Assembly (NCBI RefSeq): GCF_900105345.1
Contig: NZ_FNSN01000003.1
Location: 248,001-312,000 of the forward strand
Length of the DNA stretch: 64,000 nucleotides
Direction: 5' to 3'
DNA from: Arthrobacter woluwensis
GTDB taxonomy: Bacteria; Actinomycetota; Actinomycetes; Actinomycetales; Micrococcaceae
The notes below the pieces were generated by a model. That model made no database searches. It saw only the letters and a list, made by a program, of their open reading frames with translations, and was not told the DNA's origin. Both the position numbers and the translations under genes were made by a program. Below are positions 45,647-56,477 of this stretch, in pieces (the first letter of the stretch is position 1; the number at the start of each line of letters is the position of its first letter).

Positions 45647-48346
45647 ATGACGTTCGCACCAACAGCCGGGGGACGGTGGGGTGCCGAGATCGGCACCCCC
45701 GAAAGCGCATGGCGCACCCGGAAGGACACCTGGGAGTACCTCGGGTACGCCCTCTCCGGAATCCTGCAGCAGCGCCGCATGGGGCAGCTCGAAACGGGCA
45801 GCTCCGCCTCCTTCACCGGCATTCTCCAGCTCCTCGAATCACTCGAGCCCTACTGGGCGCTCCCGGGCCTGCAGGCCGTCAAGGACATCTCCGAACTGAT
45901 CGGCCTGGGCCGCTACTCCGAGGCCATGAGCCGGGTGGAGAGCGTCAACGAGATGCTCCGGACCGGCTTCCACGTCAGCGAGGACGGCGCCCCGGGCGAC
46001 AACCTCTCCCCCGACGCGGACGGCCCCACCCCTTCCCGTCCCGCGCCGCACATCGAGGTCCTCGTCGTGGACTCCGGCCCGTCCGAGGAACTGGAGCGCT
46101 TCACCAAGGAACTGCGGGACCAGCGCCGAGGCCTGGACAAGTTCAGCTATCACGTCAACGTGGTGCCGAGCTTCGTGGACGCCCTGGTCGCGCTCGTGAT
46201 CAACCCCAGCATCCAGGCCGTCATCCTGACGCCTCGCATCTCCGCGCACTCACAGCAGCGGCTCAGCAGCTCGCTCCGCCGCTTCGTCGAGCGGCGCGCC
46301 GGAAGCCGCCTGCAGGAGACGCGGTCCATCCGCCGGATCATCCACCTCGCGGACGCCGTGGCGGAGATCCGCCCCGAGCTCGATGTCTTCCTCATGGCCG
46401 GCGTCGCCCTGGAATCCCTCGCCGGATCCGTCAACGGCCGCTTCCGCCGGGTCTTCTCCCGGACGGACGCGATGGACCTGCACCTGTCCATCCTCGGCGG
46501 CATCACCGAACGCTTCGAGACGCCGTTCTTCGACGCCATCCAGGAGTACAGCCGCCGCCCCGGCGGGGTGTTCCACGCCCTGCCGGTCTCCCGCGGCGGC
46601 TCCGTGCTGGCTTCGCCGTGGATCGAGGACATGGCCGACTTCTACGGCATGAACCTCCTCCTGGCCGAGACGTCCGCGACGTCGGGCGGCCTCGACTCGC
46701 TGCTCGATCCTCACGGCGCCATCAAGGAGGCCCAGGAGCTCGCGGCCCGCGCCTTCGGAAGCCACCGCAGCTACTTCGCCACCAACGGCACCTCCACGGC
46801 CAACAAGATCGTGCACCAGTCGATCGTCGGCCCCGGCGACATCGTCCTGGTCGACCGGAACTGCCACAAGTCCCACCACTACGCCCTGGTCCTGGCGGGC
46901 GCCTCCGTCAGCTACCTCGACGCCTACCCCCTGGACGAGCACTCCCTGTACGGCGCCGTGCCCCTCGAGAGCATCAAGCGCCGGCTGCTGGCCATCCGCG
47001 ACGCCGGGCAACTGGACCGGGTCAAGATGATCACCCTGACCAACTGCACCTTCGACGGCATCGTCTACGACCCCCGCCGTGTCATGGAGGAGTGCCTGGC
47101 GATCAAACCGGATCTCGTGTTCCTCTGGGACGAGGCCTGGTTCGCCTTCGCCGGCTTCCACCCGGTGTACCGGCAGCGGACGGCCATGCATGCCGCCGCG
47201 GTCCTCGAACAGGACTTCACGACGGCGGACTACGGCCGCCGCTTCGAAGAGCAGCGGGCGCAGCTGGCCGGAGCCGACACGGAGACGCTCGTACGCACCC
47301 ACCTGCTCGCCGACCCGACGTCGACCCGCCTCCGCGTATACGCCACACAGTCCACGCACAAGACCCTGACCTCGCTCCGCCAGGGGTCGATGATCCACGT
47401 CTTCGACCAGGACTTCGCCGAACTGAACGAGGAGTCCTTCCTGGAGGCGTTCATGACGCACACCTCCACCTCCCCCAACTACCAGATCCTCGCGTCCCTG
47501 GACATCGGCCGCCGCCAGGTGGAGCTGGAGGGCTACGCCCTGGTCCAGCGCCAGGCCGACCTCGCCATGAGCATCCGGAGGACCGTGGGCCGGCACGCCC
47601 TCCTGCGGAAGTACTTCCGGGTCCTCTACACCTCGGACCTCGTCCCGGACGCCTACCGCGTCTCGTCCAGCCCGAACCCGGCCAAGGACGGCCTCGCCTC
47701 CTGGGATCAAGCATGGGCCGAGGACGAGTTCGTGGTGGACCCGTGCCGCATCACCCTGGACATCACGGCCACGGGCGTGGACGGCGACACCTTCAAGCAC
47801 GACTACCTCATGGACGGCCACCGCATCCAGGTCAACAAGACCAGCCGCTCCAACGTCCTGATCATGACGACCATCGGCACCACCCGCAGCTCCGTGGCGT
47901 ACCTGATCGAGGTGCTGGTCAAGATCGCCGAGGACCTGGACCGCAAGCGGGCGCTCTCCCGGGTGAAGACCCGCGCCCTGCCGCCCGGACCGGACAGCAT
48001 CCCGTCGATCCCGCTCCCCGACTTCAGCCGCTTCGCCCCCGCCTTCCTCACGGCCGACGGGGCCTCGGGCGACATGCGCTCCGCCTACTACCTCAGCTAC
48101 CGCAAGGGCACCACGGAGCACCTCTCCTCCGCGCAGATCCGCGACCGGCTGGCGATGGGCTATGTGGTCTCGGCGAGTTTCGTCACGCCGTACCCGCCCG
48201 GCTTCCCGGTGCTCGTGCCCGGCCAGTGCTTCTCCGCGGACATCCTGGACTACATGGACGTCCTGGACACCCGCGAGATCCACGGCTATGACAAGGAGCT
48301 CGGGTACCTCGTCTTCCGCCCGGAGGCCCTGTACCCGGTGTACTGA
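45647..48346 (+). CDS. Large PLP-dependent Orn/Lys/Arg decarboxylase-family enzyme
   Basis: 899 residues, somewhat longer than the 710-755 of E. coli LdcI/AdiA. The N-terminus (1-130) has an unfamiliar helical region. About 130-280 is a receiver-like wing domain (HIEVLVVDSGPSEELERF). The PLP fold type I core carries DEAWFAFAGFHPVY (Asp495) and Lys572 in TQSTHKTLTSLRQGSMIHV, both as in the acid-induced decarboxylases. The C-terminal domain follows. It probably decarboxylates a basic amino acid, yet no amino acid/polyamine antiporter gene is adjacent, only a peptide transporter upstream behind a strong terminator. Substrate is not determined. Confidence 0.85.
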   Translation: MTFAPTAGGRWGAEIGTPESAWRTRKDTWEYLGYALSGILQQRRMGQLETGSSASFTGILQLLESLEPYWALPGLQAVKDISELIGLGRYSEAMSRVESVNEMLRTGFHVSEDGAPGDNLSPDADGPTPSRPAPHIEVLVVDSGPSEELERFTKELRDQRRGLDKFSYHVNVVPSFVDALVALVINPSIQAVILTPRISAHSQQRLSSSLRRFVERRAGSRLQETRSIRRIIHLADAVAEIRPELDVFLMAGVALESLAGSVNGRFRRVFSRTDAMDLHLSILGGITERFETPFFDAIQEYSRRPGGVFHALPVSRGGSVLASPWIEDMADFYGMNLLLAETSATSGGLDSLLDPHGAIKEAQELAARAFGSHRSYFATNGTSTANKIVHQSIVGPGDIVLVDRNCHKSHHYALVLAGASVSYLDAYPLDEHSLYGAVPLESIKRRLLAIRDAGQLDRVKMITLTNCTFDGIVYDPRRVMEECLAIKPDLVFLWDEAWFAFAGFHPVYRQRTAMHAAAVLEQDFTTADYGRRFEEQRAQLAGADTETLVRTHLLADPTSTRLRVYATQSTHKTLTSLRQGSMIHVFDQDFAELNEESFLEAFMTHTSTSPNYQILASLDIGRRQVELEGYALVQRQADLAMSIRRTVGRHALLRKYFRVLYTSDLVPDAYRVSSSPNPAKDGLASWDQAWAEDEFVVDPCRITLDITATGVDGDTFKHDYLMDGHRIQVNKTSRSNVLIMTTIGTTRSSVAYLIEVLVKIAEDLDRKRALSRVKTRALPPGPDSIPSIPLPDFSRFAPAFLTADGASGDMRSAYYLSYRKGTTEHLSSAQIRDRLAMGYVVSASFVTPYPPGFPVLVPGQCFSADILDYMDVLDTREIHGYDKELGYLVFRPEALYPVY

Positions 48347-48454
48347 GGTTCGGGAGCACTGCGGGCCGAGCACTGAGACCGGTGGGGTCGAAAGGGACGA
48401 GGCCTCCGCCTCAGCCCCCGCCTCGGGCGCGCTGACCGCGCTCGACGGGCGGAC

Positions 48455-49396
48455 TCAGTCCCAGCTGGACGAGAAGGCGAATGCCACGAACAGGCCGTAG
48501 GCGAGCGAGACGGCGACCATCAGATAGCCCAGGACCAGGCCCGTGATGGCCATGCCCTTGACCGAGGGCTCCTTCTTGAGCCCGATATGACCGAACACCA
48601 CCGCCAGGATCTGCGGCAGGATGAACCACCCGCCCGAGATCACGCCCACGATGCCGAGCACGAGGGCCGTGATGCTCATCCCCTTGGGTTCTGACGGGCC
48701 CAAGCCCGGGTAGTACGGTTGCCCGTACGCCTGTGCGGGCGGCTGGGCATAGGGCGACTGGGCATAGGGCGACTGGGCATAGGGCGACTGGGCGTAGGGC
48801 TGCTGACCATACGGCTGAGGCGGGCGGCCTCCCGGCGCCGCCGGATACGGCTGCTGCGCGAACTGTCCCGGAGGCTGCACCGGTTGTCCCGGCGCCTGGC
48901 CGGGGAACTGCCCGGGCCCCTGGACGGGAGCGCCCGGGAACTGGGGCGGTGCGGGCTGCGGTGCTCCGGGATAGCTCGCGGCGGCGAACCCGCCCTGCGG
49001 CGCCGGCGGCACGGGGGGCACCACACGGCCCGACGACGGCCGGGGCGCCTGACCGGGAACCGGACCCTGAGCGGGGCCGGGAACAGGACCGGGCGGCGGA
49101 GACTGAGGGGCCTGCGGGAACGGCTGGGTCGGATAGGCCTGGGCCGGATAAGGCTGGGACGCCCCGGGGACCGCCCACTGACCGGGCCGGCTCTGCTGCC
49201 CGGGCTGAGGAGGCTGAGCGCCGGGTGCGGCCGACGGCGGACCGGGCTGCGGCGTCGTCGTCGGCTCTCCGGGCACACGGTACTGCGGCTCATGGTGCTG
49301 CGCTTCACGGTCCTGGGGCGCGCGCTGCTCCGCCGCACCCTGTTCCGGTGTGCGCCGGGACGCCTGATCGCCCTGTTCCGGCGTGTGATCGCTCAT
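48455..49396 (-). CDS. Pro/Gln-rich DUF4190 membrane protein
   Basis: 313 residues. About 225 N-terminal residues are a disordered Pro/Gln/Gly/Ala-rich cytoplasmic region that includes four tandem YAQSP-type pentapeptides. Two C-terminal membrane segments follow ([33 protein letters not shown] and [23 protein letters not shown]), the DUF4190 pattern. Function unknown; such proteins are common in actinobacteria. ATG 49396 is preferred to a start four codons upstream. Confidence 0.85.
   Translation of the reverse strand: MSDHTPEQGDQASRRTPEQGAAEQRAPQDREAQHHEPQYRVPGEPTTTPQPGPPSAAPGAQPPQPGQQSRPGQWAVPGASQPYPAQAYPTQPFPQAPQSPPPGPVPGPAQGPVPGQAPRPSSGRVVPPVPPAPQGGFAAASYPGAPQPAPPQFPGAPVQGPGQFPGQAPGQPVQPPGQFAQQPYPAAPGGRPPQPYGQQPYAQSPYAQSPYAQSPYAQPPAQAYGQPYYPGLGPSEPKGMSITALVLGIVGVISGGWFILPQILAVVFGHIGLKKEPSVKGMAITGLVLGYLMVAVSLAYGLFVAFAFSSSWD
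48741..48800 (-). repeat. Four 15-bp in-frame tandem repeats
   Basis: Units GACTGGGCATAGGGC at 48756-48770 and 48771-48785 are identical; 48741-48755 and 48786-48800 differ by one base each. They encode YAQSP units in the DUF4190 protein. Copy number may vary between strains. Confidence 0.9.
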
Positions 49397-49534
49397 GATC
49401 CCCCTCACGATTACGGACCTTTGCCTCCAGGTTACCTGCCGGTACCGCGGCCGCCCCGGGGCCGCTCCGCGTCACAGCGGCGTAACCCTGGCCGAGGCGT
49501 AGAAGACCGTGGGCTTCTCTGGCATGCTGGCCCC

Positions 49535-51187
<1,653 letters not shown>

Positions 51188-51253
51188 CCCCAGACTCCCC
51201 AGGCTCGCACCCGCCAGGCGCACTCGCACCGAAGAGGAGCACCCGCACCCCTG

Positions 51254-51283
51254 CCGCCGCCCCGGATCCGTCCGGGGCGGCGG
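51254..51283 (+). terminator. pgm terminator
   Basis: CCGCCGCCCCGGA and its reverse complement flank a TCCG loop, then TGTTTAA. It lies 66 bp after pgm and is distinct from the longer palindrome at 51344. Confidence 0.8.
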
Positions 51284-51343
51284 TGTTTAACGCGGCGGCG
51301 TCCGACGCGGCGGCGCCCGGCCCGCCGCCGTCGTCGCGCCCCT

Positions 51344-51415
51344 CATCGACTGCTCCATAGGGTGCCGAAATCCCCGAAATCCGGCCCAGAACGACATCGT
51401 AGGGAGCAGTCGATG
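51344..51415. repeat. Intergenic palindrome, family A copy 2 (diverged)
   Basis: 72 bp, the same length as the copy at 6883-6954. The outer 13 bp on each side (CATCGACTGCTCC / GGAGCAGTCGATG) are identical to copy 1 and pair perfectly. Inner arms have scattered mismatches, though ACGACATC and TCCCCG survive. It lies between the pgm terminator and the marR promoter. Confidence 0.88.
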
Positions 51416-51462
51416 GGGAGGGCGTGACCGTGAAGTCGGCCACTTCTCATGTACTTAACATC

Positions 51463-51480
51463 GCTAATTAGCTATGCTAA
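51463..51480 (+). promoter_or_regulatory. marR promoter/operator with overlapping dyads
   Basis: GCTAATTAGC (51463-51472) is a perfect 10-bp palindrome and overlaps TTAGC-TAT-GCTAA (51468-51480), a second dyad. TATGCT at 51473-51478 is a possible -10, 8 nt before ATG 51487, giving a leaderless mRNA with no Shine-Dalgarno. The AT-rich dyads are the probable binding site of the encoded MarR protein. Confidence 0.6.
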
Positions 51481-51486
51481 ATAACG

Positions 51487-51945
51487 ATGAACACCCCACC
51501 CGAACTCCAGGACCTGGCCTCCGAGCTGCGCGTCGCGCTCATGCGCACATCGCGCGTTCTGCGCTCCCAGGCCAGCAGTGACGCCGTCACCCCGGGTCAG
51601 AACACCGTCCTGGCCCTGCTGCACAAGCACGGCCCGCAGACCATGGGCCAGCTCGCTGAAGCCGAACACGTCCAGGCGCCCAGCATGACCCGCACGGTGA
51701 ACGCCCTCGCGGACAAAGGCCTCATCCGTCGCGAGGCCCGCCCCGAGGACGGACGGCAAGTGCTCATCTCCCTCACCAGCGAGGGGAACGCGGTTCTCGA
51801 AGAGTCCCGCAGACTCCGCTCCGCCTGGCTCGCCGAACGGCTCGAAAGCCTCGGCGAGCGCGAGCGGGAGACCCTGCATGACGCCGCGCTCCTCCTCCTG
51901 GACATGACCCGCACCGACCCCAGGAGGAGTCCAGCCACCGCATGA
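51487..51945 (+). CDS. MarR-family transcriptional regulator
   Basis: 152 residues. The winged helix is centred on MGQLAEAEHVQAPSMTRTVNALADKGLIRREARPEDGRQVLISLT, with the conserved MarR wing (DxRxxLISLT-like). Flanking helices form the dimer domain. It overlaps the downstream MFS gene as ATGA, so it very likely controls that transporter and its own promoter. Ligand unknown. Confidence 0.92.
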   Translation: MNTPPELQDLASELRVALMRTSRVLRSQASSDAVTPGQNTVLALLHKHGPQTMGQLAEAEHVQAPSMTRTVNALADKGLIRREARPEDGRQVLISLTSEGNAVLEESRRLRSAWLAERLESLGERERETLHDAALLLLDMTRTDPRRSPATA

Positions 51946-53270
51946 GCAGCCGCATGTTCCAGTCACTGAAGAACCCCAACTACCGCCTCTGGGCGGCAGG
52001 AGCGCTGGTGTCCAACATCGGCACCTGGATGCAGAGGGTCGCCCAGGACTGGCTGGTCCTGACGCAGCTCACGGACCACGACGGCGCCGCGGTCGGCCTC
52101 ACCACCGGCCTCCAGTTCCTCCCCATCCTTTTGCTCGGCCCCTACGCGGGCCTGCTCGGCGATCGCCTGGACAAGCGCAAGATCCTCCTGACGACCCAGA
52201 CCGCCATGGGGCTGCTGGCCCTCCTGCAGGCCGTGCTCGTCCTCACCGGCACGGCCCAGCTCTGGCACATCTACGTCATCGCCCTCGCTCTGGGTGTCGC
52301 GAGCGCCTTCGACGCCCCGCCGCGGCAGGCCTTCGTCTCCGAGATCGTCGGCCGGGAGAACGTGGCCAACGCCGTCGCACTCAACAGCGCCTCCTTCAAC
52401 CTGGCGCGCCTGGCCGGCCCCGGCATCGCGGGACTCCTGATCGGCCTGATCGGCACCGGCTGGGTGTTCCTGCTGAACGCGACGAGCTTCGCCGCAGTGC
52501 TCATCGGGATCCTCCGGATGAACACGAAGACCCTCCACCGCAGCGCTCCCGTGCCACGCGGCCGGGGCCAGCTCAAGGACGGCGTGAAGTACGTCCTCGC
52601 CCGGCCACGGGCTCTCCTGGTCATGGTCCTCGCGGGGCTCGTGGGGACGTTCACCATGAACTTCCAGCTCACCAACGCGGTCATGGCGGCCTCGGTGTTC
52701 GACGCCGGCCCCGACGCCTACGGCCTGCTGGGCTCCGTCATGGCGGTGGGCACCCTCGCCGGGGCGCTGCTCGCGGCCCGGCGCGCGGCTCCGCGGCTGC
52801 GGTACCTCGTGATGGGGGCGATCGGGCTGGGTGTCACGACGTGCGTAGCCGCCTTCATGCCCGGGTACACGCTCTACGCGATCATGCTGGTGCTCGTGGG
52901 ACTGTGCGCCCTGACGTTCCTGAACAGCGCGAACACCTTGCTGCAGATGCGGACCGAGCCCGCCTACCGGGGGCGCGTCCTGGCGCTCTACATGACGGTC
53001 ATCCAGGGCGGGACGCCGATCGGCGGGCCCCTCGTGGGGTGGATCGCCAACGAGTTCGGCCCTCGCTGGGCGGTGTTCGGAGGCGGGGCGGTCGCGCTCC
53101 TCGCAGGACTCGCGGGGCTCCTCCTGGTCAGCCGCTGGGGCGAGGGGACGGTGCGGAAGCAGCTCCGGCACGTCTGGGCCGAGCACCGCGAGCTCAGGGA
53201 GCAGAACGCCCGCGAGCGCGGCAGCGGGGAGCCGTCCCCCACGCAGAAGGCCGTCGGCGCGGAAGGCTGA
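51942..53270 (+). CDS. MFS transporter, EntS/MFS_3 type
   Basis: 442 residues with about 12 membrane segments. The N-terminus MFQSLKNPNYRLWAAGALVSNIGTWMQRVAQDWLVL is typical of the MFS_3/EntS group of exporters, and GDRLDKRKILL is motif A. A basic cytoplasmic tail follows. CAGGAGGAGT precedes the ATG. Co-transcribed with the MarR gene; probably exports the MarR ligand. Confidence 0.92.
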   Translation: MSSRMFQSLKNPNYRLWAAGALVSNIGTWMQRVAQDWLVLTQLTDHDGAAVGLTTGLQFLPILLLGPYAGLLGDRLDKRKILLTTQTAMGLLALLQAVLVLTGTAQLWHIYVIALALGVASAFDAPPRQAFVSEIVGRENVANAVALNSASFNLARLAGPGIAGLLIGLIGTGWVFLLNATSFAAVLIGILRMNTKTLHRSAPVPRGRGQLKDGVKYVLARPRALLVMVLAGLVGTFTMNFQLTNAVMAASVFDAGPDAYGLLGSVMAVGTLAGALLAARRAAPRLRYLVMGAIGLGVTTCVAAFMPGYTLYAIMLVLVGLCALTFLNSANTLLQMRTEPAYRGRVLALYMTVIQGGTPIGGPLVGWIANEFGPRWAVFGGGAVALLAGLAGLLLVSRWGEGTVRKQLRHVWAEHRELREQNARERGSGEPSPTQKAVGAEG

Positions 53271-53333
53271 GCCCGGCGTCGTCGTGCGGCAAGTGAGCCG
53301 GGCACACCGCCGACCGGACAGCCCGGCGCTGCC

Positions 53334-53393
53334 ACCCACGGATTCGTGGTTCACCCACCGAAATTTCAGGGGGTAAACCACAAAGCCGTGGGT
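53334..53393. repeat. Intergenic palindrome between MFS and nitroreductase genes
   Basis: 60 bp. ACCCACGG...GTGGTTCACCC pairs with GGGTAAACCAC...CCGTGGGT, with three mismatches in 23 pairs. ACCCAC occurs at both ends of the left arm (53334 and 53353). A separate canonical terminator at 53440 already serves the convergent pair, so this element has another role or origin. Confidence 0.85.
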
Positions 53394-53439
53394 CTGACGG
53401 CACGGTCACCCGAAGCACCACCCCGGCCCTGAGAACGAC

Positions 53440-53475
53440 GAAGGCCCCGGCTCCCACAGGGGAACCGGGGCCTTC
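53440..53475. terminator. Terminator between convergent genes
   Basis: GAAGGCCCCGG pairs with CCGGGGCCTTC around an inner short stem, 15 bp from the stop of the minus-strand reductase. Symmetric, so it may act in both directions. Confidence 0.8.
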
Positions 53476-53490
53476 GGGCATCCGGACGGA

Positions 53491-54096
53491 TCAGAGGACG
53501 GTGACGGCCTCATCGAAGCCGAACTTCGGCTTCGGGGCGCCCCAGGCGCCCTCGCCGGCCTGGCCGATGTTGACCACGAGGAAGCTCTTCTGGTCGCCCT
53601 CCGGGAAGAAGGCGGCGTCGATGGCGGAGAAGTCGGCGCCGGTCATCGGGCCTGCGGAGAGGCCGAGGGCGCGGACGGCCAGGATGAAGTAGCCGGCCTG
53701 CAGGTGCGCGTTGTTGTTGGCGAACGTGCCGCTTAGTTCAGCGTTGTCCGAGAACATGGCCTTGGGGGCGTCCCAGCCCGGGGAGAACTCGTCCCACTTG
53801 GCGTGCCACTCGGTGTCGTAGGACAGGACGGCGACGGCGGGGGCGGCCGCGGTCTTCGGCTGGTTGCCGGCCATCATGGCGTCGACGAGCTCGGCGCGCT
53901 TCTCCGGCGACTGCACGAAGGTCACCCGCAGCGGCTGGGCGTTGAAGGCGGAGGGGCCGAACTTGGTCAGCTCCCAGATCGCCTGGAGCTGCTGCTCGGT
54001 GACCTCGCCCTGGAAGGCGTTGGCCGTGCGGGCTTCGTGGAAGAGGGCGTTGACGGAGGCCGCGTCGAGGACGGCTTCTTCGTGGGCGATGCTCAT
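53491..54096 (-). CDS. rutE: Malonic semialdehyde reductase (RutE-like nitroreductase-family)
   Basis: 201 residues of the nitroreductase/FMN family. FGPSAFNAQPLRVTFVQSPEKRAELV and LSAGPMTGADFSAIDAAFFPEGDQKSFLVVNIG follow RutE/YdfG-type malonic semialdehyde reductases, which convert the toxic uracil-degradation product to 3-hydroxypropionate. The divergent neighbour is a uracil permease-like gene, which supports the call. Other rut genes are absent from the window. Naming is by motif resemblance and context. Confidence 0.8.
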   Translation of the reverse strand: MSIAHEEAVLDAASVNALFHEARTANAFQGEVTEQQLQAIWELTKFGPSAFNAQPLRVTFVQSPEKRAELVDAMMAGNQPKTAAAPAVAVLSYDTEWHAKWDEFSPGWDAPKAMFSDNAELSGTFANNNAHLQAGYFILAVRALGLSAGPMTGADFSAIDAAFFPEGDQKSFLVVNIGQAGEGAWGAPKPKFGFDEAVTVL

Positions 54097-54268
54097 GTCA
54101 TGTTCCTTCGGGGAGTTCCGTGGGGGTTCCGAATGGTTTCAACTTCAAGCATTCGGCCGTTCTTCCCCGGCAGAGTGTGAGATAGGACACATATCGGCCC
54201 GCTCGGTCCACCCGGCCACCCAGTAAAGTTGCTCTGGATACACCCCCATACCTCTGGAAAGGCCTCGC

Positions 54269-55552
54269 GTGAGCCTGCTCGGAACCTCCTGGACCCTCCA
54301 CGGCGACGGCAAGACCGTCCGGCCCGGCGAAGTGGTCTCCCCCAACGAACGGCTCAGCTGGCCCCGCACCCTCGGCATCGGCACCCAGCACGTGGTGGCC
54401 ATGTTCGGCTCCACGTTCCTCGTGCCCATCCTGACGGGAATGCCACCGGCCACCACCCTCTTCTTCTCAGGCATCGGAACCCTGCTGTTCCTCGTGGTCA
54501 CGCGGGGCCGGGTGCCCAGCTACCTGGGATCGAGCTTCGCGTTCATCGCCCCCATCATGGCCTCGCAGCAGCAGTACGGCGTGGCGGGGGCGCTCGGCGG
54601 CGTCATCATGGCCGGCGCGGCGCTGTTCCTGGTGGGTCTCGTGGTGCAGGCGTTCGGCTCCGAGTGGATCAACCGCCTCATGCCGCCGATGGTCACGGGT
54701 GCGATCGTGGCCCTCATCGGCCTCAACCTCGCCCCGGCGGCCAAGGCGAACTTCGTCAAGGCGCCCATCACGGCCCTGGTCACGCTGCTCGCCATCATCC
54801 TGGTGGGCGTGCTCTTCAAGGGCATCCTGGGCCGCCTGAACATCCTGATCGGCGTGGTCCTCGGCTACGTGGTGGCCATGTGGCGCGGCGAGGTGGATTA
54901 CAGCCAGATGGATTCCGCCGCCTGGATCGGTCTGCCCCACTTCCAGGCGCCGAGCTTCAATGTCGGCGTGATCGGACTGTTCGTGCCCGTGGTTCTGGTG
55001 CTCGTGGCCGAGAACGTCGGACACGTGAAGAGCGTCGCCACCATGACCGGTGAGAACCTCGACGCCTACGCCGGGCGCGCCCTCATGGCCGACGGCGCCG
55101 CGACCATCCTGGCCGGCGCGGGCGGCGGCTCCGGCACCACCACCTACGCGGAGAACATCGGCGTCATGGCCGCCACGAAGGTGTACTCCACGGCCGCGTA
55201 CTGGGTGGCCGGCGTCTTCGCGATCGTCCTCAGCTTCTCCCCCAAGTTCGGGGCCCTCATCGCGACCGTCCCGGCCGGTGTGCTGGGCGGCGCGGCCACG
55301 ATGCTGTACGGCATGATCGGCATCCTGGGCGTGAAGATCTGGGTGCAGAACAAGGTCAACTTCTCCAACCCGATCAACCTGAGCACGGCCGCGGTCGCCC
55401 TGATCGTGGGCATCGCGGACTACACGTGGAACCTCGGCGAGCTCAGCTTCACGGGCATCGCGCTCGGGTCCGCGGCGGCCCTCGTGATGTATCACGGCAT
55501 GAAGGCCATCGCGAAGGCGCGCGGCACGGTCGCGGAGCCGGAGACGGAATGA
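54269..55552 (+). CDS. NCS2-family uracil/xanthine permease
   Basis: 427 residues with about 12-14 membrane segments. The substrate-binding Glu is in VLVAENVGHVKSVA, and GGSGTTTYAENIGVMA carries the second signature, both as in UraA and RutG. The N-terminus FGSTFLVPILTG is also typical. GTG 54269 has GGAAAGG upstream. Divergent from the RutE-like reductase; overlaps the phosphatase gene as ATGA. Confidence 0.9.
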   Translation: MSLLGTSWTLHGDGKTVRPGEVVSPNERLSWPRTLGIGTQHVVAMFGSTFLVPILTGMPPATTLFFSGIGTLLFLVVTRGRVPSYLGSSFAFIAPIMASQQQYGVAGALGGVIMAGAALFLVGLVVQAFGSEWINRLMPPMVTGAIVALIGLNLAPAAKANFVKAPITALVTLLAIILVGVLFKGILGRLNILIGVVLGYVVAMWRGEVDYSQMDSAAWIGLPHFQAPSFNVGVIGLFVPVVLVLVAENVGHVKSVATMTGENLDAYAGRALMADGAATILAGAGGGSGTTTYAENIGVMAATKVYSTAAYWVAGVFAIVLSFSPKFGALIATVPAGVLGGAATMLYGMIGILGVKIWVQNKVNFSNPINLSTAAVALIVGIADYTWNLGELSFTGIALGSAAALVMYHGMKAIAKARGTVAEPETE

Positions 55553-56361
55553 CCTGGCTGGGACTCACCCCCGACGACGGCGGCCAGGCGCCCGACGTCG
55601 TCATCGGTGATGTCCACGGCGCGCTGGAGCCGCTGTCGAACGCCCTGCGGCGCCAGGGACTCCTGGACCGGATGGGTTCGTGGTGCGGCGGGCAGCGCAC
55701 CCTCTGGCTCCTCGGCGACTTCATGGACCGCGGGCCGGAGGGCTCCGGCGTGGTGCACCTGGTGCGCCGCCTCCAGCATCAGGCGGCCGACGACGGCGGC
55801 GCCGTCCACGCGCTGCTGGGGAACCACGAAGTCCTGGCGCTGGGCAAGCGGCGCTTCGGCGCCCTGCGCCTCGAGACTCCCGCCGGACCCCGGTCCTTCC
55901 ACGACTCGTGGCAACGCAACGGCGGACGCGAACAGGACCAGCGGGACCTCAGCGACGAGGACTTCGCCTGGCTCGCGTCGCTCCCGGGCATGGCGCTGAC
56001 GGGGTCGCACCTCCTGGTCCACGCGGACACGACGCAGTACCTCCACTGGGGATCGGACATCACCGGCGTCAACGACACCCTGCGGAGCCGGCTCGAGAGC
56101 GACGATCCCCTTGATGTCTGGGACGTCTGGGCCCGGCTGACCACCCGGCACGCGTTCCGGGACCGGCCGTCCGTGGCACGCGACTTCCTCCGCGAGTTCG
56201 GCGGGTCCCGTCTGGTGCACGGCCACAGCATCATTGCGGACTTCCACGGGCATCCCGCACCCCTCACCCAGGGCCCGGACGTGTACGCCGACGGCCTTGT
56301 GGTAGACATTGACGGAGGGCTCTACGACGGCGGTCCCTGCATCGTCCTGCACCTGCCCTGA
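55549..56361 (+). CDS. Metallophosphoesterase, Ser/Thr phosphatase-like
   Basis: 270 residues. The calcineurin-like metal motifs are all there: IGDVHGALEPL (DxH), LGDFMDRGP (GDxxDRG), LGNHEVLALG (GNHE), VHADTT and VHGHSII. The arrangement fits PPP-type bacterial phosphatases, acting on phosphoproteins or nucleotides such as Ap4A. It overlaps the uracil permease by ATGA, an unusual pairing. Confidence 0.9.
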   Translation: MTWLGLTPDDGGQAPDVVIGDVHGALEPLSNALRRQGLLDRMGSWCGGQRTLWLLGDFMDRGPEGSGVVHLVRRLQHQAADDGGAVHALLGNHEVLALGKRRFGALRLETPAGPRSFHDSWQRNGGREQDQRDLSDEDFAWLASLPGMALTGSHLLVHADTTQYLHWGSDITGVNDTLRSRLESDDPLDVWDVWARLTTRHAFRDRPSVARDFLREFGGSRLVHGHSIIADFHGHPAPLTQGPDVYADGLVVDIDGGLYDGGPCIVLHLP

Positions 56362-56477
56362 CCCTCTGACCCGCCCATCTGACCTGGCCCGTGGCATCGC
56401 CCCCGGATCACCCCCACGACCGTGCCGCCCGGCGGCACGAACCGCCCGACGAACCGCCCCGAAGGAGCCCGAACGAC

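Noticed and set aside
48741-48800. Possible short CRISPR-like array
   Set aside because: Units are 15 bp, contiguous with no spacers, and lie in frame inside a Pro-rich protein gene.
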